64,000 nt of DNA from Propionispora vibrioides (GTDB taxonomy: Bacteria; Bacillota; Negativicutes; Propionisporales; Propionisporaceae), in assembly GCF_900110485.1 (NCBI RefSeq), contig NZ_FODY01000005.1:77093-141092 (forward strand). Direction: 5' to 3'. The translations under genes were made by a program, and so were the position numbers. This document shows positions 42,435 through 52,592 of this stretch, in pieces; the stretch's first letter is position 1, and every line of letters begins with the position of its first letter. The notes below the pieces were generated by a model. The model saw only the letters and a program-made list of their open reading frames with translations. It made no database searches and had not been told where the DNA came from.

Positions 42435-43151
42435 CTATTTAAGTATATCAGATACCGTTGTTATCGTATATCCTCTTTCTTTCAGCTCCTTAATCAGCGT
42501 TGGCAAAGCCGCTGCTGTCGGGGCTGTGGGATGCATGAGAATAATCGCGCCGTTATGTATTTTTTTCACCACTCTGGCCGTAATGATCTCCGGCGCCGGC
42601 CGTTTCCAGTCAACCGTATCAATACTCCACAGGATATTTCTATATCCCAGCTCGCTGGCAGCCTGCAATACCATATCATTATACTCGCCATAAGGAGGAG
42701 CATACAGTGTGGTTTTTATGCCGGTAATCTCCTTAACCAGGTTCTCCGCCCGGGTAATTTCCTCCTGATTCTTTTCCTTGCTTAGGCTGTTGGGGTGAGG
42801 ATGACTGTAAGTATGATTGCCTAATTCATGGCCCCGTTTTCCGATATCGGCCAGGGTGTCCGGAAACCGTTTGGCCCAGCTTCCCCCGATGAAAAAAGTA
42901 ATTTTTATCTGATTGTCATCCAGCGTTTTCAGCATATCCGGCAAAAACTCCTCACCCCAGAACACATTGCAGGCAAAGGCAACCTTAGGCTGCTGTTCAT
43001 CGCCATGAAATATGGCCTCCGCCTGTCCCGCCGGCTTTACTGTAGAAAGCATCGGCTGCAAAAAGCCAGCCAGCGCAGCCAATACCAGGAAAACTCCGGC
43101 AGCAAAGAAAATATACCATTGCCGCACACGCGCCACTACCATCCATCTCAC
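42435..43151 (-). CDS. ylxY: YlxY-like polysaccharide deacetylase-fold protein
   Basis: A 238-residue protein with one N-terminal membrane helix (about 11-32) and a NodB-type barrel. The metal histidines are present in GHELGNHTYSHPHPN near 107. The first NodB motif, normally TFDDGP with the catalytic base and a metal ligand, reads ACNVFWGEE near 57, so the aspartate pair is missing. Other motifs (YAPPYGEYN, WSIDTVDW, ILMHPT) are present. Position after pnp matches Bacillus ylxY, a sporulation-linked gene. It may be an inactive or altered enzyme. Start is GTG 43151; ATG 43142 is possible. Confidence 0.85.
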   Translation of the reverse strand: MRWMVVARVRQWYIFFAAGVFLVLAALAGFLQPMLSTVKPAGQAEAIFHGDEQQPKVAFACNVFWGEEFLPDMLKTLDDNQIKITFFIGGSWAKRFPDTLADIGKRGHELGNHTYSHPHPNSLSKEKNQEEITRAENLVKEITGIKTTLYAPPYGEYNDMVLQAASELGYRNILWSIDTVDWKRPAPEIITARVVKKIHNGAIILMHPTAPTAAALPTLIKELKERGYTITTVSDILK

Positions 43152-43171
43152 CTGTCACCACTCCCGCTCCG

Positions 43172-43192
43172 GCCCGGGTCCCGGGCCTGTTA
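43172..43192. other. GC-rich palindrome between pnp and ylxY
   Basis: GGCCCGGG / CCCGGGCC lies between pnp and ylxY, without a U-tract. Purpose unknown. Confidence 0.3.
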
Positions 43193-43243
43193 TCGTTCTA
43201 TGGTTAATGTATTACAGCAGCGGCGGTTTCATGAAAATAAAAA

Positions 43244-43281
43244 AGACTGTTGGAAATGATTTTACTCATTTGCAACAGTCT
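43244..43281 (-). terminator. terminator of pnp
   Basis: AGACTGTTGCAAATGA / TCATTTCCAACAGTCT (one mismatch), then TTTTTTATTTTC on the minus strand. Confidence 0.85.
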
Positions 43282-43297
43282 GTCTGCTTTTAGTAAC

Positions 43298-45397
43298 TTA
43301 TGCCTGTTCTTTATTGTCTGGTTCAGCTTTCAACAGTTCTTTGCGGGAGAGGTTGATCCGGCCCTGGCGGTCGATTTCGGTCACTTTGACCATGACTTCG
43401 TCGCCGACCTTCACTACGTCTTCCACCTTAGCCACCCGTTCTCTGGCTAGTTGTGAAATGTGTACCAGGCCTTCTTTACCTGGCAGAATTTCCACAAAGG
43501 CACCAAAATTCATGAGCCGTGTTACTTTCCCCGGATAGATGGCGCCGACTTCCACTTCACGGACCAAATTCTCAATAATCCGGACGGCTTTCTGACCGGC
43601 TTCCACATCCACAGCAGCGATAAAGACTTTGCCGTCATCTTCGATATCAATGCTTACACCGGTTTCTTCAATAATCTTCTTGATAATTTTGCCGCCTGGC
43701 CCAATAACATCGCGAATTTTTTCGGGATCAATTTCCATGGTAATAATGCGCGGTGCATAAGGCGACAGTTCAGTTCGCGGCTGGGTGATGGCTTCCATCA
43801 TTTTTTCCCTAATGTGCGTCCGGCCCCGTTTCGCCTGTTCCAGCGCTTCGGTAAAAATTTCCCGGGTGATACCGGCAATTTTCATATCCATCTGCATGGC
43901 GGTAATACCTGTCGCCGTGCCAGCTACCTTAAAGTCCATATCGCCCAGCGCATCTTCCATGCCCTGAATATCGGTCAGAATAGTGAAATGATCACCGTCT
44001 TTAACCAGTCCCATTGCTACGCCCGACACAGGCGCCTTAATCGGTACGCCGGCATCCATTAAGGACAAAGTACTGCCGCAGACGCTGCCCATCGAGGTGG
44101 AACCGTTGGACTCCAGCACTTCCGATACGACCCGGATAGTATAGGGGAACTCGGACTCGCTGGGAATCACCGGCACCAAAGCCCGTTCCGCCAATGCGCC
44201 ATGACCGATTTCACGTCGGCCGGGGCCGCGGGACGGTTTGGTTTCGCCCACGCTAAAGGCCGGGAAATTGTAGTGATGCATGTAACGTTTTGATTCCTCA
44301 ACACCCAGCCCGTCGAGAATTTGTTCGTCACCGATGGCGCCCAGGGTGGTAATAGACAGCACCTGAGTTTGTCCACGGGTAAACAGACCGGAGCCATGAG
44401 TACGGGCAAATAAACCTACCTCGCAGGTAATCGGACGTACCTCGTCCACTTTGCGGCCATCCGGACGGATTTTATCAATAGTAATCATTTTACGGACTGT
44501 TTCTTTAAGGATCTTTTGCAATACATAGGAAATTTCTTTCTGATTTTCCGGGTAGATTTCGGCGAAATGCTCGGCAGTCTCGGTTTTTACCTTCTTGATT
44601 TCTTCTTCTCTGGTCAGTTTATCGGCATTTTGCACAGCCGTTACCAGACGCTCGGTGGCAAAAGCGCGTACACTGCGATTCAATTCGGCATCCACATCAT
44701 AAAGCTTGATTTCCCGTTTTGGTTTACCAACTTCGGCAACGATTTTATCCTGAAAAGCAACAATTTCCTTGATAACTTCATGACCGTAGGAGATGGCATC
44801 CAACATAGTTTCTTCCGACAACTCATTGGCACCGGCCTCCACCATCAGCACAGCATCTCTCGTTCCGGCGACAACAAGGTTCAAGTCGCTTTTACCCTGC
44901 TGCTCCACCGTAGGATTGGTAATAAATTGCCCCTCAATCAGACCAACCCGGACGCCGGCAATCGGACCGTTGAAAGGAATATCGGAAATAGAAAGCGCGC
45001 AGGATGCTCCGATCATGGCCGGGATTTCCGGCGGATTATTCTGGTCTACTGAAATAACGGTAGCCACAACCTGTACATCGTTGCGGAAGCCTTCGGCAAA
45101 CAACGGACGGATTGGCCGGTCAATCAAACGGCCTGACAATATAGCTGATTCACTGGGACGACCTTCCCGTTTAATGAAGCCGCCGGGAATTTTCCCCACT
45201 GAATACAAACGTTCCTCATAATCTACAGTCAAAGGAAAGAAGTCAATTCCTTCCCGCGGTTCGGCGGAAGCCGTTGCAGTTACAATCACCGCTGTATCAC
45301 CATAGCGGACTAATACGGCGCCACTGGCTTGTTTAGCCAATTTGCCTGATTCAATAACCAGCTTGCGTCCTCCTACCATTGTCTCAAAACTATGCAT
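43298..45397 (-). CDS. pnp: polyribonucleotide nucleotidyltransferase
   Basis: A 699-residue 3'-to-5' phosphorolytic exoribonuclease. Two RNase PH-like domains are visible ([11 protein letters not shown] near 91 and [23 protein letters not shown] near 380 in the second), then KH ([16 protein letters not shown] near 560) and S1 (about 618-688, [20 protein letters not shown]). ATG 45397 follows GAGGAGG; the open frame starts 13 codons earlier without better support. It works with RNase Y and RNase J, both encoded in this window. Confidence 0.97.
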   Translation of the reverse strand: MHSFETMVGGRKLVIESGKLAKQASGAVLVRYGDTAVIVTATASAEPREGIDFFPLTVDYEERLYSVGKIPGGFIKREGRPSESAILSGRLIDRPIRPLFAEGFRNDVQVVATVISVDQNNPPEIPAMIGASCALSISDIPFNGPIAGVRVGLIEGQFITNPTVEQQGKSDLNLVVAGTRDAVLMVEAGANELSEETMLDAISYGHEVIKEIVAFQDKIVAEVGKPKREIKLYDVDAELNRSVRAFATERLVTAVQNADKLTREEEIKKVKTETAEHFAEIYPENQKEISYVLQKILKETVRKMITIDKIRPDGRKVDEVRPITCEVGLFARTHGSGLFTRGQTQVLSITTLGAIGDEQILDGLGVEESKRYMHHYNFPAFSVGETKPSRGPGRREIGHGALAERALVPVIPSESEFPYTIRVVSEVLESNGSTSMGSVCGSTLSLMDAGVPIKAPVSGVAMGLVKDGDHFTILTDIQGMEDALGDMDFKVAGTATGITAMQMDMKIAGITREIFTEALEQAKRGRTHIREKMMEAITQPRTELSPYAPRIITMEIDPEKIRDVIGPGGKIIKKIIEETGVSIDIEDDGKVFIAAVDVEAGQKAVRIIENLVREVEVGAIYPGKVTRLMNFGAFVEILPGKEGLVHISQLARERVAKVEDVVKVGDEVMVKVTEIDRQGRINLSRKELLKAEPDNKEQA

Positions 45398-45502
45398 CTG
45401 TTCTTTTCCTCCTCTTATAACCCCTTTAATTATCACAAAGATAGAGCTTCGACATTTTTTTTATTATTCCCTCTTTTATTACTATTTAACCTTTAAAATA
45501 AA

Positions 45503-45530
45503 GTAAAAGCGGGATAAATCCCGCTTTTAC
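45503..45530 (-). terminator. terminator of rpsO
   Basis: GTAAAAGCGGGAT / ATCCCGCTTTTAC, 13 bp perfect, then TTTATTTT. Confidence 0.9.
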
Positions 45531-45532
45531 GT

Positions 45533-45799
45533 CTATTTTCTCAGATTGAGTTTTTCAAGAATGGAACGGTAACGGGCAATATCATTATCGCGCAAATAGT
45601 TTAAGAGGCCTCTGCGTTGGCCAACCATTTTCAAAAGGCCGCGACGGGAATGATGGTCCTTCTTATGTTCCTTCAAGTGTCCGGTCAGATAATTGATCCG
45701 CTCGGTCAGAATGGCAATTTGCACTTCCGGCGATCCGGTATCGGCCTCATGGACGCGGTACTTTTCGATAAGTTGTTGCTTTAATTCAGGTGTTAACAT
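45533..45799 (-). CDS. rpsO: 30S ribosomal protein S15
   Basis: An 88-residue protein binding the 16S central domain. The family pattern [23 protein letters not shown] and [22 protein letters not shown] is complete. ATG 45799 gives the normal N-terminus MLTPELKQQ after GAGGAGG. Its leader (45800-45915) holds a TGCTGG/CCAGCA hairpin and may mediate S15 autoregulation, as in other bacteria. Confidence 0.98.
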   Translation of the reverse strand: MLTPELKQQLIEKYRVHEADTGSPEVQIAILTERINYLTGHLKEHKKDHHSRRGLLKMVGQRRGLLNYLRDNDIARYRSILEKLNLRK

Positions 45800-45915
45800 G
45801 TTAACTACTACCTCCTCATATTCTATCCCCATTAGCCAAGACGAACGTTGGAGACTCGAACATCCTCGCTATGGTTCACGCTTTGCTGGAATACCAGCAG
45901 AATTACACAAATAAT

Positions 45916-45944
45916 ATTTTACCATATTAGAACAAATAATGCAA
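45916..45944 (-). promoter_or_regulatory. sigma-A promoter of rpsO
   Basis: TTGCAT (45939-45944), 17-bp spacer and TAAAAT (45916-45921), giving a leader of about 110 bases. Confidence 0.7.
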
Positions 45945-45945
45945 A

Positions 45946-46890
45946 TCATGCGCCGCATTTATTACTATTTTCCTTTAAATACGGCAAGGCTGCCTGAATA
46001 TCCCGGTCAATCTGGTTTTTAAGCTCTTCTATACCGTTAAATACCGCTTCGCCGCGCAGCCAGGCCACAAATTGCGTACACAGAACCTGTCCGTACAAAT
46101 CACCGGAAAAATCCAGCAGATGTACTTCCAGTCGCTGCTCCTCACCGTGAAAAGTAGGATTGGTACCGATGTTAGCCACGCCGTTATACCGTTTTCCCTT
46201 TAACCAAACCTGAACCGCATACACCCCGTTGGCCGGGATGGCAAACGCCGGCTCCAGTTCTATATTGGCCGTAGGAAAACCAATTGTCCGGCCCCGTTTA
46301 TCCCCGTCAATGACCTTGCCGGTAAGGGCAAAGGGGCGGCCAAGCAGCCGGGCGGCCTCACCGACCTGTCCCTGGGCGATCATTTGCCTGATTAGCGTGC
46401 TGCTGACAAGCTGCTGATCGACGTACACCGCCGGCTGAACATCAACGGCAAAACCATGCCGCCGTCCAGCCTCGGCCAACAGTTCCGGCGTACCTTCCCC
46501 CTTGTTGCCGAAGGAGTAATTTGGACCAACCACAATGTGCTGCGGCGCAAAAGCCGTCAGCAATAATTCAATAAACTTCTGCGGCGACAGCGCCAGAAAT
46601 TCCTGATTGAAGGGAATGGCGACAAACACATCCACCCCCATATCCGCCAGCAGGGCTTCTTTTTCCTCCTGGCTGATGAGCTGCGGCGGACAACGCAGCG
46701 GGTCCAGCATCGAAAGGGGATGATTGCTGAAAGTAAACACCACGCTGGTGCCGTCCGAAGCCCTGGCAATGTCCACAGCCCGGCTGATCACGCTCTGGTG
46801 GCCCTTATGCAAACCGTCAAAAGTCCCCAAAGCAATCACAATGTTTTTATATTGAAATGTAAGTTTAGCAATCTTATCAAAACTTTCCAT
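45946..46890 (-). CDS. ribF: bifunctional riboflavin kinase/FAD synthetase
   Basis: A 314-residue enzyme making FMN and FAD. The N-terminal adenylyltransferase has ALGTFDGLHKGHQSVI near 20 (HxGH-type) and the flavin loop PNYSFGNKGEGT near 125. The C-terminal kinase (about 185-305) has GDKRGRTIGFPTANI and GVANIGTNPTF. ATG 46890 follows AAGGAG. It follows truB as in many Firmicutes. Confidence 0.96.
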   Translation of the reverse strand: MESFDKIAKLTFQYKNIVIALGTFDGLHKGHQSVISRAVDIARASDGTSVVFTFSNHPLSMLDPLRCPPQLISQEEKEALLADMGVDVFVAIPFNQEFLALSPQKFIELLLTAFAPQHIVVGPNYSFGNKGEGTPELLAEAGRRHGFAVDVQPAVYVDQQLVSSTLIRQMIAQGQVGEAARLLGRPFALTGKVIDGDKRGRTIGFPTANIELEPAFAIPANGVYAVQVWLKGKRYNGVANIGTNPTFHGEEQRLEVHLLDFSGDLYGQVLCTQFVAWLRGEAVFNGIEELKNQIDRDIQAALPYLKENSNKCGA

Positions 46891-46957
46891 ACGACTCTCC
46901 TTATACTGGCTCCCATTACCAGCTTTTAGCGGGAGTTCAGTATTACTACTTGCAACA

Positions 46958-47830
46958 TCACCGGATATCGTCCGAAAAAACCTTGACCGGCACAAGCAGG
47001 GAGTTATCCTTGCCTTGGCCGATACCGATCAGTAAACCTTGCTCATTGTAAATACGCATTGGCAGTGTTTCGCTGCTGACGCAGGCTATGCTCTGTCCAT
47101 AGCGAAAGGCTTGTGCTTGTGCCGCCGTAAGCCGCAGCAGCGGCATATGCTGGAGAGCACTGTCCACCGGCTGTAAAGCCCGCTCTTTATCTTGCCCGAC
47201 TTCTTCCACCGTCAGGGCCTCCTGCAGGGAAAATTGCCCGACTCGGGTCCGTACCAGGAAGCTCATAACCGCCGGGCAGCCTACCTTTTCGCCAATATCC
47301 ATACACAAAGACCGGATATAGGTCCCTTTTGAACATACCACATCAAATAACAGGGTATTATCTTTGGCCGTGAGAAATTGAATGTCAGTGATGGTGATTT
47401 TACGGGGCTGACGCTCGACGGTAACTCCGGAACGGGCCAGATCATACAGTTTTTTCCCATTCACTTTGATGGCCGAATACATCGGCGGAATTTGCTCGCT
47501 GTCACCTAAAAAGGAGCGCAGCACCGCCGCCAGTCGCTCGGCAGGCAAAGCCGGACAAGGTGCCTGGGCAATAACCGTCCCCGTGTCATCACCGGTATCG
47601 GTGGCATAGCCGAAGGTCAGCTCCACCCGGTAGCTTTTGTCGCAGTCGGTGACATATTCAATCAACCGGGTGGCCGCACCTAAAAAAACCGGCAGTACGC
47701 CGGCAGCGGCCGGGTCCAGCGTTCCGGCATGGCCCACCCGTTTGATGCCATAAGTCCGGCGAATAAAAGAAACGACATCATGCGATGTCATTCCTGGCGG
47801 TTTCAAAACATTAATAACTCCTGCCATCAT
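46958..47830 (-). CDS. truB: tRNA pseudouridine-55 synthase
   Basis: A 290-residue enzyme making pseudouridine in the T loop of tRNAs. GVINVLKPPGMTSHDVV near 4 and the catalytic GHAGTLDPAAAGVLPV near 37 (Asp) are clear, and KGTYIRSLCMDIG near 175. ATG overlaps the nrnA stop by four bases (ATGA), so translation is coupled. Confidence 0.97.
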   Translation of the reverse strand: MMAGVINVLKPPGMTSHDVVSFIRRTYGIKRVGHAGTLDPAAAGVLPVFLGAATRLIEYVTDCDKSYRVELTFGYATDTGDDTGTVIAQAPCPALPAERLAAVLRSFLGDSEQIPPMYSAIKVNGKKLYDLARSGVTVERQPRKITITDIQFLTAKDNTLLFDVVCSKGTYIRSLCMDIGEKVGCPAVMSFLVRTRVGQFSLQEALTVEEVGQDKERALQPVDSALQHMPLLRLTAAQAQAFRYGQSIACVSSETLPMRIYNEQGLLIGIGQGKDNSLLVPVKVFSDDIR

Positions 47831-48780
47831 AGCGGTGTCCTGTCCAAGGCTTCCGTCACAGCCGTCACTACTTTGGCCTGCGCATCCTTTAAACTGCCTG
47901 TTACCGTGCAGCCGGCAGCGCGCATATGCCCGCCACCGCCAAAACTCAAGGCAATGCTGCTGACATCGATATTTTTCGAGCGTAAACTGACTCTGACATT
48001 TTTATCTTCGGCTTCTTTGAACATAATCGCCACTTCCACGCCTTCCACCGTCCGCGGATAATTAATAAAGCCTTCGGTATTTTGAGCGTACTCGCCTACT
48101 TCCCGGGTTACACTAATCGTCGCAATCTGCCCTCCGGCGTGAAACTCCAGCGTTTGCAGCACTTTGCCCAGCGCCGTCAGCGTGGCCAGCGGGCGGGTGT
48201 CCAATTGTTCGGCAATCAAGTGTGGCTGCGCACCGCACTCCATCAGGTAAGCAGCATCCCGCAAGGTAGACGGGGAAGTATTGGCATATTTAAAAAATCC
48301 ACAGTCCGTGGCAATCGCCGTATATAAGCAAATGGCAATGTCCTCGGTAATTTCCGTCTTCATTTCCCTAAACAGCCTAAGGATGAGTTCACCGGTTGCG
48401 GCCGCTTGACTGTCAATGAGCCAATAATCGGCAAACTTAACATTGGAGGTATGGTGATCAATATTAATCACCGGCGCTTCCACCGCTGCACCAACCTTGC
48501 CGATCCGCTCGGCATCACTGGCATCCAGTACCACAAGAGCGTCGCAGACAAACTTGGCGTCGGCAGGTTTGCCGATCAACTCAACGCCTGGCATAAAGCG
48601 ATACATAGCGGGAATATCGTCATCAATCAGCATCTGAACCTTTTTGCCGGCCGCTACCAGCCCATGATACAGCGCCAGAACAGATCCCAGGCAGTCACCA
48701 TCAGGATGGACGTGCCCGGTAATCACCAGGCTACGCGCTGCCGCAAGCAAAGCTGCTATACTTGCAAATGACATTTCCAT
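47827..48780 (-). CDS. nrnA: DHH-family oligoribonuclease/pAp phosphatase NrnA
   Basis: A 317-residue phosphoesterase degrading nano-RNAs and 3'-phosphoadenosine 5'-phosphate. DHH motifs are HVHPDGDCLGSV near 24, VVLDASD near 83 and NIDHHTSNVKFAD near 106. The DHHA1 domain ends with SFGGGGHMRAAGC near 287. ATG 48780 (MEMSFASI) lies one base after the rbfA stop; longer starts lie inside rbfA. Confidence 0.93.
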   Translation of the reverse strand: MEMSFASIAALLAAARSLVITGHVHPDGDCLGSVLALYHGLVAAGKKVQMLIDDDIPAMYRFMPGVELIGKPADAKFVCDALVVLDASDAERIGKVGAAVEAPVINIDHHTSNVKFADYWLIDSQAAATGELILRLFREMKTEITEDIAICLYTAIATDCGFFKYANTSPSTLRDAAYLMECGAQPHLIAEQLDTRPLATLTALGKVLQTLEFHAGGQIATISVTREVGEYAQNTEGFINYPRTVEGVEVAIMFKEAEDKNVRVSLRSKNIDVSSIALSFGGGGHMRAAGCTVTGSLKDAQAKVVTAVTEALDRTPL

Positions 48781-48781
48781 A

Positions 48782-49138
48782 CTACCGGTTATCCTCATCT
48801 TCTTTTATTTTTAAGAGCAATTTTTGTATTTTATCACTATAATCCAATGATTCATCCAAATGTAAGGTCAGTTCAGGCGAAAAACGCATACGCAGCCGTT
48901 TGCCGATTTCCGAACGCAAAAAACCCAGCGCCTTTTGCAGCCCTTCCCACGTCTGGGCCTTCTGTTCATCACTGCCCAGCAGGCTCACATATATTTTCGC
49001 ATGTCTGAGATCGCCGGTTGCTTCCACCTGGGTCACCGTCACAAAACCGACCCGGGGGTCTTTCAATTCATTTAAGATAATTTTACTGGCTTCCTGCTTA
49101 ATAAACTCCTGAACCTTTTCCACGCGGAGTTGTCCCAT
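48782..49138 (-). CDS. rbfA: ribosome-binding factor A
   Basis: A 118-residue KH-like 30S maturation factor. RVEKVQEFIKQEASKIIL, LKDPRVGFVTVTQVEATGDL and the C-terminal FSPELTLHLDESLDYSDKI match. ATG 49138 follows CGGAGGAT. The open frame extends 49 codons further upstream, but that stretch comes from a repeat element (49173-49329) and is not part of the protein. Confidence 0.96.
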   Translation of the reverse strand: MGQLRVEKVQEFIKQEASKIILNELKDPRVGFVTVTQVEATGDLRHAKIYVSLLGSDEQKAQTWEGLQKALGFLRSEIGKRLRMRFSPELTLHLDESLDYSDKIQKLLLKIKEDEDNR

Positions 49139-49172
49139 CGCTATCCTCCGTTCTACCAAGCGCCTTGCCATC

Positions 49173-49329
49173 AGTACCTTGACAAACCTAATCCAGTGAA
49201 TGTGACAGTCTATATTCCGTAGCACTGCTTTTGTCGGCCATCGGCATACATCCGGTATGCCTCGTTCCTCCGCCTTGTGCTGCAAAATATGACCACGCCA
49301 TTCTAGCGTTTTAGAGGTGCCAAGGTACT
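49173..49329. repeat. MITE-like element C in infB-rbfA gap
   Basis: 157 bp with 12-bp near-perfect terminal inverted repeats (AGTACCTTGACA at the left; AGTACCTTGGCA read from the right). No second copy is in this window, so mobility is inferred only from structure. It separates two genes that normally abut. Confidence 0.5.
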
Positions 49330-49394
49330 AGAAACTGTATAATGCTGGCGAAACGCGATTTGCCGGCATTTACAGAATCCAAAACGGTAAAGTG

Positions 49395-51956
49395 CTAGTC
49401 TCTCTTTACTTCCTCCATGACAAAGGACTCGATAATGTCGCCTTCCTTGATATCACGGAATTTCTCAACCGAAATGCCGCATTCATAACCGGCGGCCACT
49501 TCTTTGACATCGTCTTTAAAGCGACGAAGCGCTTCGATTTCACCTTCATGCACTACAACACCGTTGCGGACGACACGAATTTGAGAGGCTCTGGTAATCT
49601 TGCCTTCCAGTACATAGGACCCGGCCACCACTGTTTTGGGGACGGAAATGACCTTTCTAACTTCCAGTCGTCCCTGCACCACTTCTTTATACTCCGGCGC
49701 CAGCATCCCCTTCATGGCCGCTTCCACATCATTGATCGCCTCATAAATAACCCGGTAGAGACGAATATCGATTTTTTCGCTTTCCGCCGCTTTACGGGCA
49801 TTGCCGTCGGGGCGGACGTTGAAACCGATGATTAAGGCATTGGAGGCCGAAGCCAGCATGACATCCGACTCGTTGATCGCACCGACACCGGCATGAACGA
49901 TGGAAACGCGCACTTCCTCGCCGGTATTGAGATTAAGCAGCGATTGGCGCAGCGCCTCAATTGAACCCTGCACATCGGCCTTAATGACAATGTTCAGATC
50001 CTTAATATTTCCTTCCTGGATTTGTTTAAATAAGTCATCCAGCGACACCTTCTGAGACTGCTGCATTTCTTCGGTGCGCCGTTTGGCAATCCGCTTCTCG
50101 GCGACTGCCCGGGCCGTCTTTTCGTCAACAGCCACTAAAATGTCACCAGCCTGCGGCACATCCGCCAATCCCAGTACTTCCACCGGTGTCGAAGGTTCCG
50201 CCTTCTTCACCTTCTCGCCTCGGTCGTTGACCATCGCCCGTACTTTGCCAAAGGCGGTGCCGGCAATGATGGAGTCACCAATGCGCAACGTCCCCTTCTG
50301 CACCAGTACGGTAGCCACCGGACCACGGCCTTTGTCGAGCTCGGCCTCGATAATAATGCCATAGGCGGCCCGATTGGGGTTAGCCTTAATTTCCTGCACT
50401 TCCGCCATTAACAGAATCATTTCCAACAGTTCTTCGATACCGGTTTTCTGATGGGCCGAGACAGGCACCATGATGGTCTCGCCGCCCCAGTCCTCCGGCA
50501 CCAGTCCATGATCGCCAAGTTGCTGCTTGACTCTATCCGGATTAGCACCTGGCCGGTCCATTTTATTGATGGCGACAATAATTGGCACCTTGGCCGACTT
50601 AGCGTGGTTAATTGCCTCGATGGTCTGCGGCATAACGCCGTCATCGGCGGCCACCACCAGAATGGCGATATCGGTGACCTGAGCACCACGGGCCCGCATA
50701 GCAGTAAACGCTTCGTGACCGGGGGTATCCAGGAATACGATTTTTTTACCCTGACAGATAACCTGATAAGCTCCGATATGCTGTGTAATGCCGCCGGCTT
50801 CCTGCTGGGTCACCCGGGTTTGGCGAATGGCATCGAGCAGCGAGGTCTTGCCGTGGTCGACATGACCCATAACCGTTACAACCGGCGGTCTTATCACTAA
50901 TTGCGATTCGTCATCTTCAATTTCAGGAATTTCCGTCGGATCCTCTTCCGGTGGCAAAGCCTCCACTGTTACACCAAAATCAGCGGCAACCAACGATGCC
51001 GTATCAAAATCGACTTCCTGGTTGATGGTGACCATCACGCCAAGCATCATCAGCTTTTTGATGACTTCACTGGCTTCACGGCCCATCTTGCTGGCCAACT
51101 CCTTAACAATGATGGACTCGCCCAGCTTGATATTCTTCGGTTTCGGCGGCTCCACCTTGGGCTGTACAGGCTGCGGTGAACGATGGGCGTTTCTGCCGGC
51201 ATGATTCGAGCGGTTTTGCTGCCGGTTTGCGCCATGCGGTTTATTCTTATTAAAGTTATTGTTGTTGCTATATTGTTGTTTTTGCTGGCCCTGCCCGGCA
51301 AAACGATTGCCTGAGTTACCTGTGTTGTTGTTACGCTGTTCAGATGGTCCCCGGTTATTCGACCGGTTATCACTATGCTGCTCCGTGCCACCCACGTTAC
51401 GCGGCCCCTGATAAGGCGGACGCTGCTGTGAATGAGCTGGTGAACCTTGCTGCGGTGAGCGCTGCTGATTGGGGCCGCCACTTTGCTGCGGACGCTGCGG
51501 TCTCGCATAGTTGGCCTGCTGCGAACGCTGTTGATTATTTCCCTGAAAAGGTTGCTGCGGACGCTGCTGATTGCCCTGAGCAGCTTGTTGTGGACGTTGT
51601 TGCTGGAACGTCCCGTTATTCCGATTAGGCTGGTGAGGACGCTGTTCTCCCTGCTGCTGGCGATTGGGCTGTTCGTTCCTCAGGTCCCGCCGTGGTGCAT
51701 CTACAGCTCCCGGTCTTGACTGCGGCCGGGCTGACTCCGGTCTGGCCGCCGGCACCGCCGGTGCTGACGGAGCTTTGCTCGGAGCCGGCTGATCAATTTT
51801 GCGGGCAAAGGTACGGTCAATAATTTGTTTTGCTTCCTGGTCCACACTGCTCATATGATTTTTGGCCGCCATATTGTTGCGTGCCAGAATATCCATAATC
51901 ACCTTACTGGTTGTATTAAATTCCTTAGCTAATTCATATATTCTATATTTGGACAT
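49395..51956 (-). CDS. infB: translation initiation factor IF-2
   Basis: An 853-residue GTPase that brings initiator tRNA to the 30S subunit. The IF2N domain ([20 protein letters not shown]) is followed by a Gln/Asn/Arg/Pro-rich linker of about 200 residues, a second IF2N domain near 270, and the G domain with [14 protein letters not shown] near 365, DTPGHEAF near 410 and NKMDRPGA near 465. Domains II-IV complete the normal C-terminus. ATG 51956 fits homologues; an ATG at 52010 overlapping the ylxQ stop is an alternative that would add 18 residues. Confidence 0.97.
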   Translation of the reverse strand: MSKYRIYELAKEFNTTSKVIMDILARNNMAAKNHMSSVDQEAKQIIDRTFARKIDQPAPSKAPSAPAVPAARPESARPQSRPGAVDAPRRDLRNEQPNRQQQGEQRPHQPNRNNGTFQQQRPQQAAQGNQQRPQQPFQGNNQQRSQQANYARPQRPQQSGGPNQQRSPQQGSPAHSQQRPPYQGPRNVGGTEQHSDNRSNNRGPSEQRNNNTGNSGNRFAGQGQQKQQYSNNNNFNKNKPHGANRQQNRSNHAGRNAHRSPQPVQPKVEPPKPKNIKLGESIIVKELASKMGREASEVIKKLMMLGVMVTINQEVDFDTASLVAADFGVTVEALPPEEDPTEIPEIEDDESQLVIRPPVVTVMGHVDHGKTSLLDAIRQTRVTQQEAGGITQHIGAYQVICQGKKIVFLDTPGHEAFTAMRARGAQVTDIAILVVAADDGVMPQTIEAINHAKSAKVPIIVAINKMDRPGANPDRVKQQLGDHGLVPEDWGGETIMVPVSAHQKTGIEELLEMILLMAEVQEIKANPNRAAYGIIIEAELDKGRGPVATVLVQKGTLRIGDSIIAGTAFGKVRAMVNDRGEKVKKAEPSTPVEVLGLADVPQAGDILVAVDEKTARAVAEKRIAKRRTEEMQQSQKVSLDDLFKQIQEGNIKDLNIVIKADVQGSIEALRQSLLNLNTGEEVRVSIVHAGVGAINESDVMLASASNALIIGFNVRPDGNARKAAESEKIDIRLYRVIYEAINDVEAAMKGMLAPEYKEVVQGRLEVRKVISVPKTVVAGSYVLEGKITRASQIRVVRNGVVVHEGEIEALRRFKDDVKEVAAGYECGISVEKFRDIKEGDIIESFVMEEVKRD

Positions 51957-52006
51957 CAATCCACCCCCATTTTCGTTCTCTCCCGAAGGCACATCCGGTA
52001 AAACTC

Positions 52007-52315
52007 TCATTTCCCGTTCAATATGCTGTCTAATGACCGGCTGAAGCCTTCATCAATGACGGCCAGTGCCGCACGGTTATGTTTTCCGATGCATTGTCCC
52101 AATACATCCTTGGACAGTATCTCGTAAAAAGGCAGTTTGTAGTAAGCTGCCATATTTTGATAGGCTTTTTTGGTATTGTCCGAACCATCGGCCGCGACTA
52201 CGATCAGCTTCGCTTTGCCTGACCGGACGGCTTTTTCCACCGCCAGCTCGCCTGACACGATTTTACCGGCCTTTTGGGCCAGCCCCAGGAGCGACATCAC
52301 TCTTTGTTCTTTCAT
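52007..52315 (-). CDS. ylxQ: L7Ae-family ribosomal protein YlxQ
   Basis: A 102-residue RNA-binding protein of the L7Ae/L30e fold. [22 protein letters not shown] and [15 protein letters not shown] match YlxQ, which binds kink-turn RNA. The start overlaps the ylxR stop (ATGA). Always found between ylxR and infB. Confidence 0.92.
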   Translation of the reverse strand: MKEQRVMSLLGLAQKAGKIVSGELAVEKAVRSGKAKLIVVAADGSDNTKKAYQNMAAYYKLPFYEILSKDVLGQCIGKHNRAALAVIDEGFSRSLDSILNGK

Positions 52316-52578
52316 ATTTTCGTTATTCCGTCGCGCAAGGCTTCGTATACGGCCGCCTCAATCGGCTGATTAAGCGCTTTCTCTATGCGTTTTTGCTTCA
52401 TGGCTTTGGTAAAGCATTCTTCCGACGGGCATATATAAGCGCCGCGTCCGGCTTTTTTGCCGGTGGCATCCAAAACAATACTGCCGTCAGGCGTACGGAC
52501 AATCCTGAGTAATTCTTTCTTGCTTTTCATCTCTTGACAGCCGACGCACATACGCTGCGGGATTTTTTTCTTCTGCAT
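52312..52578 (-). CDS. ylxR: YlxR-family RNA-binding/nucleoid protein
   Basis: An 88-residue protein with the YlxR pattern [20 protein letters not shown] and [13 protein letters not shown]. Family members bind nucleic acid and have been reported to act as regulators. ATG 52578 lies five bases after GGAGGGGAG; GTG 52584 would abut it. Coupled to ylxQ. Confidence 0.92.
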   Translation of the reverse strand: MQKKKIPQRMCVGCQEMKSKKELLRIVRTPDGSIVLDATGKKAGRGAYICPSEECFTKAMKQKRIEKALNQPIEAAVYEALRDGITKI

Positions 52579-52592
52579 AGCCACTCCCCTCC

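Noticed and set aside
43172-43192. GC palindrome as a terminator
   Set aside because: No U-tract follows, and a better pnp terminator with a T-run lies upstream on the minus strand at 43244-43281.
49139-49285. Longer N-terminus for RbfA
   Set aside because: The extra 49 codons are repeat-element sequence; a good ribosome binding site supports 49138.
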